Below, piece after piece: positions 26,519 to 36,012 of a stretch of 56,697 bases of DNA (its first letter is position 1; every line of letters starts with the position of its first letter). The position numbers and the translations under genes were made by a program. A model generated the notes under the pieces. It was not told where the DNA came from and did no database searches. It worked only from the letters and a program-made list of their open reading frames with translations. Origin of the DNA: Tannerellaceae bacterium (GTDB lineage Bacteria; Bacteroidota; Bacteroidia; Bacteroidales; Tannerellaceae). The DNA is taken from positions 1 through 56,697 of the forward strand of contig JAIRPK010000036.1 of assembly GCA_031257015.1 (NCBI GenBank). The letters are read 5' to 3'.

Positions 26519-27523
26519 GTGAAGATAGATTTCAGACACAGGCAAGCTGCTCATTGCGAGAGTGGCGTCACATCCAACATCCTTCGCTACTACGGTATGG
26601 AGCTAAGCGAACCGTTAATTCTGGGTATAGGAGCCGGGCTGTTCTTTTCATACATGCCTTTCATCCGTCTGCACGACATGCCGGTCTTTTCCTTCCGTCC
26701 GCTTCCCGGTCAGATATTCTCCCGCGTAATGCGGCGTTTGAAGATAAAAGTTAAAGAGCGCCGCTTCCTGAACAAGGACAAATCAATGAAAGCTCTCGAC
26801 GATTTACTGGCAAAAGGCATTCCAGTCGGAAACATTGTCGGCGTCTTTCATCTCCCTTACTTCCCAAGGGAATACCGCTTCCACTTCAACGCCCACAATC
26901 TATGCGTAATCGGCAAGGATGAAAACCGGACATACACCGTCAGCGACCCCGTCTCTACTGTCCTCAACGAACTCTCATACGACGAACTCAAGCGCGTGCG
27001 CTTCGCAAAAGGAACATGGCCACCATTCGGCAAAATGTACTGGGTGACATCCATAACGAACGCCTCCACAGACATACGCTCCGCCATCATCAGCGGAATA
27101 AAGCTCAACTGTCGCCGTATGCTGGACATTCCCATCCCTTTCTTCGGCGTCAAAGGCATAGCCAAGCTCGCCCGAAGCATGACCAAATGGGAAGAAAAAT
27201 ACGGTTCAAGGAAAGCAGCCCTCTGTCTTGCACAACTTATCCGAATGTTGGAAGAGATCGGCACAGGCGGAGCCGGCTTCCGCTACATGTACGCCGCCTT
27301 CCTCCAGGAAGCTGCCAACATTCTCGACAAGCCGCTCCTGCGAGACTGTTCAAAAAACATGACTTCCATCGGCGACTTATGGAGAGAGTTCGCATACGAA
27401 GCCGCCCGCAAATTCAAACAAAGAGGTAACGACGTATTGTCCTACAATCAACTGTCGGACATGTTAATGCGAATCGCCGACGAAGAAAAAAACTTCTTTA
27501 CAGGCTTGAGAAAACAAATATAA
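26519..27523 (+). CDS. BtrH-type acyltransferase (BtrH N-terminal and DUF4872 domains)
   Basis: A 334-aa protein. The N-terminal BtrH-like part has the nucleophile in RQAAHCESGVTSNILRYYGM (Cys about residue 13), a histidine in FHFNAHNLCVIGKDE (about 126), and an acidic residue in TYTVSDPVSTVLNEL, giving a papain/transglutaminase-type Cys-His-Asp arrangement. The C-terminal half (FFGVKGIAKLARSMTKWEEK, LEEIGTGGAGFRYMYAAFLQ) matches the DUF4872 helical region. BtrH of butirosin synthesis moves an acyl group from an acyl carrier protein to an acceptor. It starts with GTG at 26519, one base past the upstream stop. The natural acyl donor here would be the product of the KAS III gene. The acceptor is unknown. 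Confidence 0.85.
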   Translation: MKIDFRHRQAAHCESGVTSNILRYYGMELSEPLILGIGAGLFFSYMPFIRLHDMPVFSFRPLPGQIFSRVMRRLKIKVKERRFLNKDKSMKALDDLLAKGIPVGNIVGVFHLPYFPREYRFHFNAHNLCVIGKDENRTYTVSDPVSTVLNELSYDELKRVRFAKGTWPPFGKMYWVTSITNASTDIRSAIISGIKLNCRRMLDIPIPFFGVKGIAKLARSMTKWEEKYGSRKAALCLAQLIRMLEEIGTGGAGFRYMYAAFLQEAANILDKPLLRDCSKNMTSIGDLWREFAYEAARKFKQRGNDVLSYNQLSDMLMRIADEEKNFFTGLRKQI

Positions 27524-28270
27524 ATGCCGGCAATTGAAATAAAGAGTCTCGGCAAAACCTACAAAGGAAACAATCGCCCTGCAATAGCCGACCTCTCGCT
27601 AAGCATCGACGAAGGAGAAATCTTCGGCCTTCTTGGCCCCAACGGGGCAGGCAAGACAACCCTCATCCACATCCTTTGCTGCATACAAACATTCGACTTC
27701 GGAGAAGTCTCCATCCTTGGTCTTCACCTTCCACGTCGAATCATGGACATCAAGCCCCTCATAGGAGTAGCTCCGCAGGACATAGCTCTCTACCCAACAC
27801 TCACTGCCATGGAAAATCTACGAGTTATCGGCGGCATTTTCGGCATGAAACGTAAAGCTGTCGAAGAACGTGCCACCGAACTCCTCGATCGTTTCGGACT
27901 GGCCGCAAATAAAAACCGCCGCATTGACACATATTCCGGCGGCATGAAACGTCGCGTCAACTTAATCGCTGCTCTCATGCACCGCCCCCGGATTATCTTC
28001 CTCGACGAGCCGACTGTCGGCATCGACGTCCAGTCCAAGATTATGATTCTCGACAGTCTCAAAGACATCAACCGTGACGGATGCACAATCATTTATACAT
28101 CCCACTACATGGAAGAAGCTGAAAACCTCTGCACCCGCGTCGGCATAATCGACGAAGGCCATATTCTACAATCCGGCCACCCATGCGACCTTGTGCGCAG
28201 CTCCGGATGCGCCTCGCTAGAAAACCTCTACTTGCAATTAACAGGTAAAACTCTTCGCGATGATACGTAA
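27524..28270 (+). CDS. ABC transporter ATP-binding protein
   Basis: A 248-aa ATPase subunit. Walker A is GLLGPNGAGKTTLIHIL (about residues 36-52), the Q-loop PQDIAL, the signature YSGGMKRRVNLIAALM, Walker B RIIFLDEPTVGID and the H-loop YTSHYMEEAENLC. It is of the ABC-2 exporter type (similar to CcmA/DrrA). The ATG follows the BtrH stop directly, and the permease ATG overlaps its end by 11 bp, so all are translated together. It powers export of an unknown substrate. Confidence 0.93.
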   Translation: MPAIEIKSLGKTYKGNNRPAIADLSLSIDEGEIFGLLGPNGAGKTTLIHILCCIQTFDFGEVSILGLHLPRRIMDIKPLIGVAPQDIALYPTLTAMENLRVIGGIFGMKRKAVEERATELLDRFGLAANKNRRIDTYSGGMKRRVNLIAALMHRPRIIFLDEPTVGIDVQSKIMILDSLKDINRDGCTIIYTSHYMEEAENLCTRVGIIDEGHILQSGHPCDLVRSSGCASLENLYLQLTGKTLRDDT

Positions 28271-29540
28271 ACTGTTCTCATTGATATATAAAGACATCCT
28301 GCTGCTACTCCGTGACAAGGCCGGACTCAGCATGATGTTCATCATGCCCATGCTTCTTGTCGTCCTAATGACAAAGCTTCAAGACAGCACGTTCAACTCA
28401 ATCAACGAAACGCAAATTCCACTCGCACTCCTCAATCTCGACACCGATTCACTCGGTAATGCCATCGAGCGACAGCTCTCCTCCTCCGGCATCTTCTCTA
28501 TCACCCGCAGCGCATCCACATCCGACGACGCCAGTGAAAAACTTAAAGCCTCCGTAGCCCGCGGCGACAGGATGGTCGGAATCATAATCCCCGCAAAAGC
28601 AACCGAAAACATTCGCAACAACATCCGCCGCTACGTCTCCACGGCCTTCAACGGAACAGTAGCCTCGCCTGTAACCCCCGACACTGTACACATTGAAATA
28701 TACATAGACCCCGTCGTCAAAACCTCTTTCCGCAGCACCCTGATGAGCGCCCTGCGAGAGCAGGCAGCCAGGACGGAAAGCGAGTTCCTTTCCCAAGCCA
28801 TCGTCGCCGAGGTCAACCGCTACTTCCCAATATCCATTTCAGGCATCAACATATCCCCCAGCCTTGTCAGCTTCAGCGAACAGTACGCCCTCCCCACAAA
28901 AGACGCCGTCATCCCCAATTCGACACAGCACAACATCCCTGCATGGAGCCTCTTCGCCGTCTTCTTCATCTCCATCTCCCTGTCCGGCAACATCATCAAA
29001 GAGCGAGAAGACGGAAGCTACCTCCGCCTCCTCACCATGCCCTGTCCGGAAGTCCTCTACATGCTCTCCAAAGCCACCGTTTACATGCTCGTCTGCCTGT
29101 TGCAATACGCCGTCATCTTCCTCATGGGAGTCTTCCTCCTCCCCAGCCTCGGCCTTCCCGCCTTCGCCCTCCAGGGCGCCCTGCCACTCTCACTCGTCAT
29201 GGCAGTCAGTTCAGCCTCCGCCGCGATAAGCTACGGCATAGCCATCGGCAAGCTCGCCGGCACTCACCAGCAAGCAGCCATTTTCGCTTCCATCTCCACC
29301 GTCATCATGGCAGCCCTTGGCGGCATCTGGATTCCCGTTTTCGTCATGCCCCCACTCATGAAATACGCCGCCGCCCTGTCGCCGCTCAACTGGGGGATTG
29401 AAGGATTCTACGACATCTTCATCCGCGGCGGCAACCTTCTCTCCATACTTCCCGAATGTGCAGCCTCGTTCATATTCTCCGCGCTGTGCATCATCGCCGC
29501 ACCCCTCCTCCACCGCAGAAAAAAACACCGCACCCGCTAA
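28260..29540 (+). CDS. ABC-2 type transporter permease
   Basis: A 426-aa membrane subunit. One membrane segment lies near the N-terminus (AGLSMMFIMPMLLVVLMTKL). A large extracytoplasmic domain of about 180 residues follows, with VGIIIPAKATENIRNNIRRY and VHIEIYIDPVVKTSFRSTLM. The C-terminal five membrane helices contain AWSLFAVFFISISLSGNIIK, EREDGSYLRLLTMPCPEVLY (the ABC-2 coupling element) and TVIMAALGGIWIPVFVMPPL. This is the DrrB/YhgE-YhfI-like architecture of drug and lipid exporters. Overlaps the ATPase gene. Together with the KAS III and BtrH genes it suggests export of an acylated molecule. Confidence 0.92.
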   Translation: MIRKLFSLIYKDILLLLRDKAGLSMMFIMPMLLVVLMTKLQDSTFNSINETQIPLALLNLDTDSLGNAIERQLSSSGIFSITRSASTSDDASEKLKASVARGDRMVGIIIPAKATENIRNNIRRYVSTAFNGTVASPVTPDTVHIEIYIDPVVKTSFRSTLMSALREQAARTESEFLSQAIVAEVNRYFPISISGINISPSLVSFSEQYALPTKDAVIPNSTQHNIPAWSLFAVFFISISLSGNIIKEREDGSYLRLLTMPCPEVLYMLSKATVYMLVCLLQYAVIFLMGVFLLPSLGLPAFALQGALPLSLVMAVSSASAAISYGIAIGKLAGTHQQAAIFASISTVIMAALGGIWIPVFVMPPLMKYAAALSPLNWGIEGFYDIFIRGGNLLSILPECAASFIFSALCIIAAPLLHRRKKHRTR

Positions 29541-29616
29541 CCCGCACCACTCCAGGCCACAAAACAAGCCCGGAGCAGTTTTTAGCCGGCTATCGGCTTC
29601 AAATAACACCTTCCTC

Positions 29617-29714
29617 ACATGTCTAAAGATGTAGCGAACATCTTTAAAGACGTAACGAACACCTTTAAAGACGTGGCGAACATCTTTAAAGACGTGGCGA
29701 ACATGTCCGGACAT
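29617..29714. repeat. 21-bp repeat array, TTTAAA-palindrome type (array 4)
   Basis: Four clear units of 21 bp (for example GTAACGAACACCTTTAAAGAC) preceded by a variant unit with ACATGTCTAAAGAT and closed by GAACATGTCCGGACAT. The centre TTTAAA is flanked by AACATC/GACGT arms, a quasi-palindrome different in sequence from the GA-CTC-GAG arrays but with the same 21-bp period. It lies between the ABC permease stop and the lon promoter. Confidence 0.9.
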
Positions 29715-29890
29715 CTTCCGAGCGCTAAACTGGAAATTACGATGTTCGCCTTAAAAAAAGAAATATTCTTCGTCTGCTTATCCTCAACTCTGGCATTGAG
29801 AGATACGTGGAACGGAGGATTGAGGGGTGTCTCTGCATGTGGTTAGGCCGCAGTGGTGGTCAAAACACATAGAGGCATGATTTCTTTTCG

Positions 29891-29898
29891 TATCTTTA
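29891..29898 (+). promoter_or_regulatory. probable -7 box (TATCTTTA) for lon
   Basis: TATCTTTA, 7 of 8 match to TAnnTTTG, lies 29 nt before the ATG at 29928 and downstream of the more distal ATG at 29853. It supports the shorter Lon form. Confidence 0.5.
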
Positions 29899-29927
29899 CA
29901 CGTTTAATTTTAGATAAGAATAAAAAG

Positions 29928-32387
29928 ATGGGAAAGAAAAGAGGTTTTTATAATATGGATTCAAATGAAGAAATTGAAGAGGGCATGAGCGTTATTATGC
30001 CTATCGTTACAGATTGTGACATAGATGAAGACTTCTCGGAAGGGATCGACAAGATGGGTGAGAAAATACCTATTCTCCCGCTACGCAATATGGTGCTATT
30101 CCCAGGTGTGGCACTGCCGGTGACGATTAGTCGTGCCAAGTCTTTGCGCCTAATTCATGATGCTATCAAGAAGAAGGAATTGATCGGAGTAGTGGCACAG
30201 AAGGATAAGGAAACGGAAGACCCTGGGCCGGATGATTTGCATACGACAGGCGTCGTGGCAGAAGTTATGCGTCTGCTGGAAATGCCGGATGGCAGCACGA
30301 CTGTTATCCTGCAAGGGAAGAAGCGTTTTGAGCTGCACAGGCTGTATAAGACGTTACCTTACCTGAATGGGGAAATTTCGTTATTGGAGGACTCCATGCC
30401 GACGAATAACGACAGGGAATTTGAAGCACTAATACTGACGATTAAGGATTTGACGATTAAGATGCTAAGCGTTGTGGCTGAGCCGCCGCGCGACCTTGTG
30501 TCCTCGATTAAGAATAACAAGAATGTGATGTATCTCGTTAATTTCTCGTGCACCAACCTGCCGACAGGCTCGGCGGAGAAGCAGGAACTACTTCTTATTT
30601 CCAATCTCAAAGACCGCGCTTATCGTCTTCTGTTTATCCTTAATCGCGAATATCAATTGCTGGAACTGAAAAATTCAATTCAAATGAAAACGCATGAGGA
30701 CATCAATCAGCAGCAGCGAGAATATTTTCTCCAGCAACAAATAAAGACGATTCAAGAAGAACTCGGCGGCAATATCAACGAACTTGAAATAAAAGAGTTG
30801 CGCGGAAAGGCTGCTGAAAAGAAATGGGGGAAAAATGTGATGGACATTTTCGACAAGGAAATTCGCAAACTGGAAAGGTTGCATCCGCAGTCGCCCGATT
30901 TCTCCATGCAGACGCAGTATGTGCAGACAATTGTTAATCTCCCGTGGGGAGAATACAGCACGGATGATTTCAATCTGAAACGCGCTCAACGCATTCTGGA
31001 CAAGGAACATTTCGGTCTGGAAAAAGTCAAGGAGCGCATTATTGAGCATCTTGCAGTTCTGAAACTCAAAGCGGACATGAAATCGCCCATAATCTGTCTT
31101 TATGGTCCTCCGGGAGTGGGGAAAACATCGCTGGGCAAGTCGATTGCCGAAGCGTTGAACCGCAAGTATATCCGAATGTCGCTAGGCGGTTTGCATGACG
31201 AGGCTGAAATACGCGGACATCGGCGCACTTACATTGGTGCCATGTGCGGGCGTATTCTCCAGAATATTCAGAAGGCCGGAACGTCCAATCCGGTGTTTAT
31301 CCTTGATGAAATAGATAAGGTGACGAACGATTTTAAGGGAGATCCAGCCTCCGCTTTGCTCGAAGTTCTTGATCCGGAGCAAAACGGCGCTTTTCATGAT
31401 AATTATCTGGATATTGATTATGATTTAAGTAAGGTTCTGTTCATTGCCACAGCTAATAATATTAATAATATATCTCAACCTTTGCTTGACCGCATGGAGC
31501 TGATTGAAGTCAGCGGTTATATCCTTGAAGAAAAAGTCCAAATAGCTACGCGCCATCTTATTCCCAAACAGATGGAGATGCACGGGCTGCCTAAAGGCGA
31601 AGTGAAATTCCACAAGGATGCCGTGCCGGAAATCATTAATTCTTACACTCGTGAAAGCGGCGTTCGTGAACTGGAGAAAAAGATAGCCAAGATTATGCGC
31701 AAACTTGCACGAAAGAAAGCTTCGGACGAAATATTCCCCGATGTCATCAAAGTAGCCAACTTGCGCGAGTATTTGGGGATAATCGAATATTCACGCGATA
31801 AGTATCAGGGGAATGAATATGCCGGCGTTGTTACAGGATTGGCTTGGACAGCTGTCGGCGGCGAAATTCTATTTGTTGAATCCAGTTTGAGCAAAGGAAA
31901 GAATGTGAAGCTGACCATTACGGGGAATTTGGGCGAGGTTATGAAAGAATCAGCTATCCTATCTCTTGAATATATTCATTCTCACGCCTCCTTCTTTAAT
32001 ATCAGCGAAGATATGTTCGAGAATTGGAACGTTCATTTGCATGTGCCTGAAGGTGCAATTCCTAAAGACGGGCCAAGTGCAGGTATAACAATGGTAACGT
32101 CATTGGTATCAGCTTTCACACAACGGAAAGTGAAACGCAATATAGCCATGACAGGAGAAATAACCCTGCGAGGGAAAGTTCTTCCAGTTGGGGGGATAAA
32201 AGAAAAAATTCTTGCGGCGAAACGTGCAGGGATTAAAGAAATTATTCTGTGTAAGGATAACGAGCGGGATATAAATGAAATTAATGCGGATTATCTAAAG
32301 GGATTGTTTTTTCATTTTGTAGAAGATATTCGCGAGGTTGTAGAATTGGCCTTGTTAAAAGAGAAAGTGGATAACCCGTTGTTTTAA
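29928..32387 (+). CDS. lon: endopeptidase La (Lon protease)
   Basis: An 819-aa ATP-dependent serine protease of cytoplasmic protein quality control. The N-terminal substrate-binding domain has [20 protein letters not shown]. The AAA+ module has Walker [21 protein letters not shown], then [20 protein letters not shown], the Walker B FILDEIDK, and a sensor region. The protease domain ends with [11 protein letters not shown] (catalytic Ser) and [18 protein letters not shown] (catalytic Lys). The start at 29928 follows the promoter box; ATGs at 29853 and 29955 are alternatives. The last codons lie inside a terminator palindrome shared with the opposite gene. Confidence 0.96.
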   Translation: MGKKRGFYNMDSNEEIEEGMSVIMPIVTDCDIDEDFSEGIDKMGEKIPILPLRNMVLFPGVALPVTISRAKSLRLIHDAIKKKELIGVVAQKDKETEDPGPDDLHTTGVVAEVMRLLEMPDGSTTVILQGKKRFELHRLYKTLPYLNGEISLLEDSMPTNNDREFEALILTIKDLTIKMLSVVAEPPRDLVSSIKNNKNVMYLVNFSCTNLPTGSAEKQELLLISNLKDRAYRLLFILNREYQLLELKNSIQMKTHEDINQQQREYFLQQQIKTIQEELGGNINELEIKELRGKAAEKKWGKNVMDIFDKEIRKLERLHPQSPDFSMQTQYVQTIVNLPWGEYSTDDFNLKRAQRILDKEHFGLEKVKERIIEHLAVLKLKADMKSPIICLYGPPGVGKTSLGKSIAEALNRKYIRMSLGGLHDEAEIRGHRRTYIGAMCGRILQNIQKAGTSNPVFILDEIDKVTNDFKGDPASALLEVLDPEQNGAFHDNYLDIDYDLSKVLFIATANNINNISQPLLDRMELIEVSGYILEEKVQIATRHLIPKQMEMHGLPKGEVKFHKDAVPEIINSYTRESGVRELEKKIAKIMRKLARKKASDEIFPDVIKVANLREYLGIIEYSRDKYQGNEYAGVVTGLAWTAVGGEILFVESSLSKGKNVKLTITGNLGEVMKESAILSLEYIHSHASFFNISEDMFENWNVHLHVPEGAIPKDGPSAGITMVTSLVSAFTQRKVKRNIAMTGEITLRGKVLPVGGIKEKILAAKRAGIKEIILCKDNERDINEINADYLKGLFFHFVEDIREVVELALLKEKVDNPLF

Positions 32388-32404
32388 GGGTTATCCACTT
32401 TCTC
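32361..32404. terminator. bidirectional terminator inside the ends of lon and the DUF5606 gene
   Basis: A perfect 17-bp stem: GAGAAAGTGGATAACCC (32361-32377) and GGGTTATCCACTTTCTC (32388-32404) with a 10-nt loop. It is inside the coding sequence of both converging genes, whose stop codons overlap in the loop tetramer TTAA at 32384-32387. Because the stem is palindromic, both proteins end in nearly the same residues (EKVDNP). Confidence 0.9.
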
Positions 32405-32827
32405 TGTTTGTTTGTTTTCTTCTTCCTTTTCATTGGGAGAGAAGTCGGTAATTCCGAATTCAATCAACACATTATACCATAAAATAAGTTTTCGTATATC
32501 GCTTGGATATACGCGGTCGCGATCAAAATTCGGGAGGACTTCTTCCAGATATGCACGAAGGGTGTCATTATTTGCAGAGGACAAGTCAATGGCACATTTC
32601 TCGCTGTTCTCCTTCTCCTTCATGCTGGTTAGTACAACATGCAGGGGAATTTCTTCTTCGATTGTGTACATAGCAATGTCGCTCAACGAAACTACTTTTT
32701 CACGGTTGTAGATCGGCAGGCGCTTCTTGTCAGCGGTGAGCGATTCTACAATAAGCATGGTTTTAGTTTGAGAGATATGTTTGTACAATCCTCCTCGCCC
32801 TGAAACGGATAGAATTTTTTTCAGCAT
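32384..32827 (-). CDS. DUF5606 domain protein
   Basis: A 147-aa cytoplasmic protein. It has the DUF5606 pattern: [20 protein letters not shown], then TMLIVESLTADKKRLPIYNR, and VVSLSDIAMYTIEEEIPLHV, followed by DRDRVYPSDIRKLILWYNVL. The N-terminal region forms an SH3-like small beta domain in related predictions. Function unknown. It converges on lon with a 4-bp overlap. Its start codon abuts the stop of rplS upstream, so it is probably read from the rplS or an internal promoter. Confidence 0.88.
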   Translation of the reverse strand: MLKKILSVSGRGGLYKHISQTKTMLIVESLTADKKRLPIYNREKVVSLSDIAMYTIEEEIPLHVVLTSMKEKENSEKCAIDLSSANNDTLRAYLEEVLPNFDRDRVYPSDIRKLILWYNVLIEFGITDFSPNEKEEENKQTEKVDNP

Positions 32828-33174
32828 TAGGATCTTCTTTCTTTGATTCTGGCTTTCTTTCCAGTGAGTTTGCGTAAATAGTACAACTTGGCTCGGCGCA
32901 CTTTTCCGTATTTGTTTACCTTGATTTCTTCAATGAATGGGGAATCAAGGGGAAAAATACGCTCTACGCCAATATTGTCCGACATTTTGCGAACGGTGAA
33001 ACGTTTTTTGTCTTGGTGACCACATATACGGATAACGACGCCTCTGTATTGCTGGATGCGCTCTTTATTTCCTTCTTTGATACGATATGAAACAGTTATC
33101 GTATCGCCACTTCTGAATTGAGGATGCTCTTTTGAGGTTGAAAATGCTGCTTCAGCAATTTTAATTAAATCCAT
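32827..33174 (-). CDS. rplS: 50S ribosomal protein L19
   Basis: A 115-aa ribosomal protein at the 30S-50S interface. It has the L19 pattern: [20 protein letters not shown], then [40 protein letters not shown] and [21 protein letters not shown] place the start at 33174 ([11 protein letters not shown]), the normal L19 N-terminus, and not at a further upstream ATG at 33222. The stop overlaps the start of the DUF5606 gene. Confidence 0.96.
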   Translation of the reverse strand: MDLIKIAEAAFSTSKEHPQFRSGDTITVSYRIKEGNKERIQQYRGVVIRICGHQDKKRFTVRKMSDNIGVERIFPLDSPFIEEIKVNKYGKVRRAKLYYLRKLTGKKARIKERRS

Positions 33175-33423
33175 TTGTTTCTTAAATCTTTTAATTATGA
33201 ATAATAAAACTTGGTTTTGCAATGTTGCGGATAGCTTGGTTCCGCCAGAGATTGCTTGTAAACGAGGGCAAAGAAACGAAATCTTTCATTCTCCTGCAAA
33301 TCAACTTCCCCTTTTCTAGTACCGGAGCGTTGAAAATCTTGCTTGATAACCATGCTCTTCGTTGAGCTTTTTTTTGTTCTTTTCGTCTTGCATTTTCGGA
33401 CAGGAACGGATAATGGGAAAACA
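33175..33423. other. leader region of rplS, no gene
   Basis: A 250-bp gap upstream of rplS. A minus-strand TTTCTTTG near 33270-33277 could be a weak -7 box. An open frame of 77 codons here is not protein-like (very basic, without family features), so I do not call a gene. No clear ribosomal-protein leader structure was identified. Confidence 0.4.
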
Positions 33424-35016
33424 TTATTGCTTTCTGCGTCTGTATTCGCCCAGAAGGGAAGATACTTGTGTTTGAATGAAAAGCCAGACTACCGGAATTA
33501 GAATTGTGAATAATATGATGCCAAGAGCAGCATATATTTTGCGGGGAGCTACCGGCTTCTTTTTAACGAAGGCGGCGTCGATGATTTTTCCTCGTTCGCT
33601 CGCCAAGCCGCTCTCCAAGGCGGTCTCTTCTCTTTTCTGGAGAAGAATCAGATATATGCCCTGCGCTATTTCCTGACGACGCTTCAGCTCGATGTAGCTA
33701 CGCTCTTTGCCGGGGTAGCTCTTCATGGTATTGAAGAGGATTTTCTCCTTGGCTTTCATGTCGGAGATGGATTGGCGCGTGGCTTTCTCCAGGTTTTCGA
33801 TCGAGAGATAGACGCTTTCGCGCAATCGATCGGATTGAAGTGTCAGGCTGGGAACAAGCGGGTTGTTTTCGTTTGAATTTTGAATGATGCGGGCACGCTC
33901 AATCAACATCTGATTATAGAGTTGTATGGGGCTACTTTTGTCTCCCTCCTGACTCATCAGGCCGGGCATGGGGCTATATTGGTTGGCCGGGTCTTTGACA
34001 AAGTCACTCATCAGGCGAATCAAGTGGGCTTGGGTTTCCAGCTCAACTATTTTCGTCTGTATTTCGGCCAACTGGGCGACATAGAACTGGACGTCGTGCT
34101 CTACGTCAGTAAGCGAGTTGATGTTCTTAAAGTCGGCTATTTCTATCTCTATCACCTGGAGGTCAAGGGTGAGGGAGTCGATGCGTGCATCGAGATAGGC
34201 GAGAGTCTTGCTGTTCAGTTCTTTCATGTAGGCTGTCGTCTCGCGGTTGTAGTAGCTGATAAGTTTGTTGATTGTATTGACGGCTCGGTTGCGTTCGTAG
34301 TCTGTGCAGCTGAGTTCGATGATGTTGGAGTTTTTTGAATATACTTCGATAGTAAATTCTTTCTCCATCTCTTCGGCTTTCCATCCCGCGGGTTTGTAGA
34401 GGATGTCCATATCTTCAATGGGGAGGTGTTTCACGCCATAGTCGAGGATGAAATTTCCTTCGGGGAGGGGGAGGACAGCCGGAAGAGATGCGAAGGTGAA
34501 GCTGTTCTCGTCTCTGCTGCGCGATTTGGTTTTGATGTGTATGCTTCCGTCATTGAGGCGGACGATGAATTTTACTTCCTCAGAGAGTTTCTCACGAGTG
34601 AGGGAGTCGGCGGCTGTCAATTTTATTGGAGTATTGTCGTAAAGGCGGTAGAAGGAGCGGGGACGGGTATATTCTACGTTTATGCCAAGGTCGAGGGCTA
34701 CTTTTTTCATCAGGGCGTTTGAGGTCAGGAGGTTCAGCTCGTCGTCAACATTCAGAGTTCCACTTACGCCGCCACCAAGACCGAAGGAACGGAGCAAACC
34801 GGCAGCTTCGCCCAGGCCGGCGCCGACGGCTCCGATGCCTTTGTCTTCTTGAAGCTGTATCCGAGCCATAACTTCGTAGGTGCGGGGATAAAAAACGACG
34901 TAGAGAATACCGGCGGCGAGAGTGAATAAAAAGGCGCCCAGGAAGAGACGCCAGTGTGACATGTAATTAATGAGTATGGTCTTTAACCCGATATATTCAG
35001 TGTCCTTCTGTTCCAT
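33424..35016 (-). CDS. polysaccharide chain-length/export protein (Wzz/GumC type)
   Basis: A 530-aa inner-membrane co-polymerase without the kinase domain of Wzc. Membrane helices lie at the N-terminus (about residues 23-42, LFLGAFLFTLAAGILYVVFY) and C-terminus (about 495-516, IYAALGIILFTILIPVVWLF). Between them is the periplasmic Wzz domain (VMARIQLQEDKGIGAVGAGL to start) and long coiled coils (YLDARIDSLTLDLQVIEIEI, LRESVYLSIENLEKATRQSI). The PxxP segment KKPVAPRKIYA precedes the second helix, as in all Wzz proteins. It starts six bases after the Wza-type gene stop. The pair probably controls export of a capsule or exopolysaccharide whose biosynthesis genes lie elsewhere. Confidence 0.9.
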   Translation of the reverse strand: MEQKDTEYIGLKTILINYMSHWRLFLGAFLFTLAAGILYVVFYPRTYEVMARIQLQEDKGIGAVGAGLGEAAGLLRSFGLGGGVSGTLNVDDELNLLTSNALMKKVALDLGINVEYTRPRSFYRLYDNTPIKLTAADSLTREKLSEEVKFIVRLNDGSIHIKTKSRSRDENSFTFASLPAVLPLPEGNFILDYGVKHLPIEDMDILYKPAGWKAEEMEKEFTIEVYSKNSNIIELSCTDYERNRAVNTINKLISYYNRETTAYMKELNSKTLAYLDARIDSLTLDLQVIEIEIADFKNINSLTDVEHDVQFYVAQLAEIQTKIVELETQAHLIRLMSDFVKDPANQYSPMPGLMSQEGDKSSPIQLYNQMLIERARIIQNSNENNPLVPSLTLQSDRLRESVYLSIENLEKATRQSISDMKAKEKILFNTMKSYPGKERSYIELKRRQEIAQGIYLILLQKREETALESGLASERGKIIDAAFVKKKPVAPRKIYAALGIILFTILIPVVWLFIQTQVSSLLGEYRRRKQ

Positions 35017-35022
35017 GGTTGC

Positions 35023-35898
35023 TTATTGTTTCTTTAAATTGTTGTACAGGGATATGCCGATGGCGCTAACGGTCGATATGCAGGTGACGGCGGCCGAGAA
35101 GATGGAGACGGTCAACGATTCGCCGGCGCTGTACAATGCACTGCGTTTCTTTGCTCTGTTAGGTTCGACATAGACGAGATCGTTCTGCCTTAAATAATAG
35201 AAAGGGGAGGTGAATACCGCCGGGTCGGTGATGTCAACCCTGCCATATTCCTTAATGCCGTTATTGTCGCGAACGACCAGAATGTTCGTGCGGCTGCCGT
35301 TAATTGTCAGGTCGCCGACCTGGCCGAGGGCTTCAAGGATGGTGATGCGTTCGTTATAGACGGGCAGAGTGCCGGGATAGAGAACGTCACCCATGACCGT
35401 TACTTTGTAGTTCTCTATCTTAACATGAACAATGGCGTCAGGGACATATTTCCTGACTTCTGCCTGGAGTTTGTTCTCGAAATCTTGCTTCGACTGTCCG
35501 GCTGCATGGTAGCGACCGATTACGGGGAAAGTAATGTCACCGTCGCTATTCACCGGATAACTCGTCAATTGCTGTGTTGTCGTAAGTGTCGGCACTGACA
35601 GCTGTGATGCGGATGTGGAAACTGAGAAAGATGTGTTTGGAATTGTTCGTTGAGGGGCGGAATAAGAATAAAGAGGCGGGTTAAAGGGGGTTACCACATC
35701 CGGCGACGAGGAGCTGACCGTAATTGAGAGCATATCGTCAGGGCATATTTGCGATGTATAGTTCTGGGACATCCGAGCTTTTTGCTCATCTGTCAGCTCA
35801 TCTATCTTCTGGAAATAGGTGATGTTCTTCGGCGTTGCACAGGACATTATAAATAACAGCATGAAAAGCCCGGATGCCGGCGTTAATTTTATTTTCAT
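35023..35898 (-). CDS. polysaccharide export lipoprotein (Wza type, SLBB)
   Basis: A 291-aa outer-membrane lipoprotein. The signal MKIKLTPASGLFMLLFIMSC ends in lipobox FIMSC. The poly_export domain follows (YTSQICPDDMLSITVSSSSP; FPVIGRYHAAGQSKQDFENK; VKIENYKVTVMGDVLYPGTL), then an SLBB domain (YNERITILEALGQVGDLTIN, SRTNILVVRDNNGIKEYGRV) and a C-terminal hydrophobic segment. The frame is open for 69 codons upstream through repeat array 5, but the start at 35898 gives the lipoprotein signal and is clearly right. It pairs with the Wzz-type gene downstream. Confidence 0.92.
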   Translation of the reverse strand: MKIKLTPASGLFMLLFIMSCATPKNITYFQKIDELTDEQKARMSQNYTSQICPDDMLSITVSSSSPDVVTPFNPPLYSYSAPQRTIPNTSFSVSTSASQLSVPTLTTTQQLTSYPVNSDGDITFPVIGRYHAAGQSKQDFENKLQAEVRKYVPDAIVHVKIENYKVTVMGDVLYPGTLPVYNERITILEALGQVGDLTINGSRTNILVVRDNNGIKEYGRVDITDPAVFTSPFYYLRQNDLVYVEPNRAKKRSALYSAGESLTVSIFSAAVTCISTVSAIGISLYNNLKKQ

Positions 35899-36012
35899 AT
35901 CTATAATTATTGGTAAAAATTCATGATTAATAACGGTTGTTGCATTTATATATTGCAAAGTGCGCCCATTTTGCCTTTGCGAACGGTCTGTAAGCTTAAA
36001 AGCATGTCGCGC

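Noticed and set aside
33191..33424. 77-codon frame upstream of rplS
   Set aside because: Very basic and irregular composition, no recognisable motif, and overlaps the expected promoter region of rplS.
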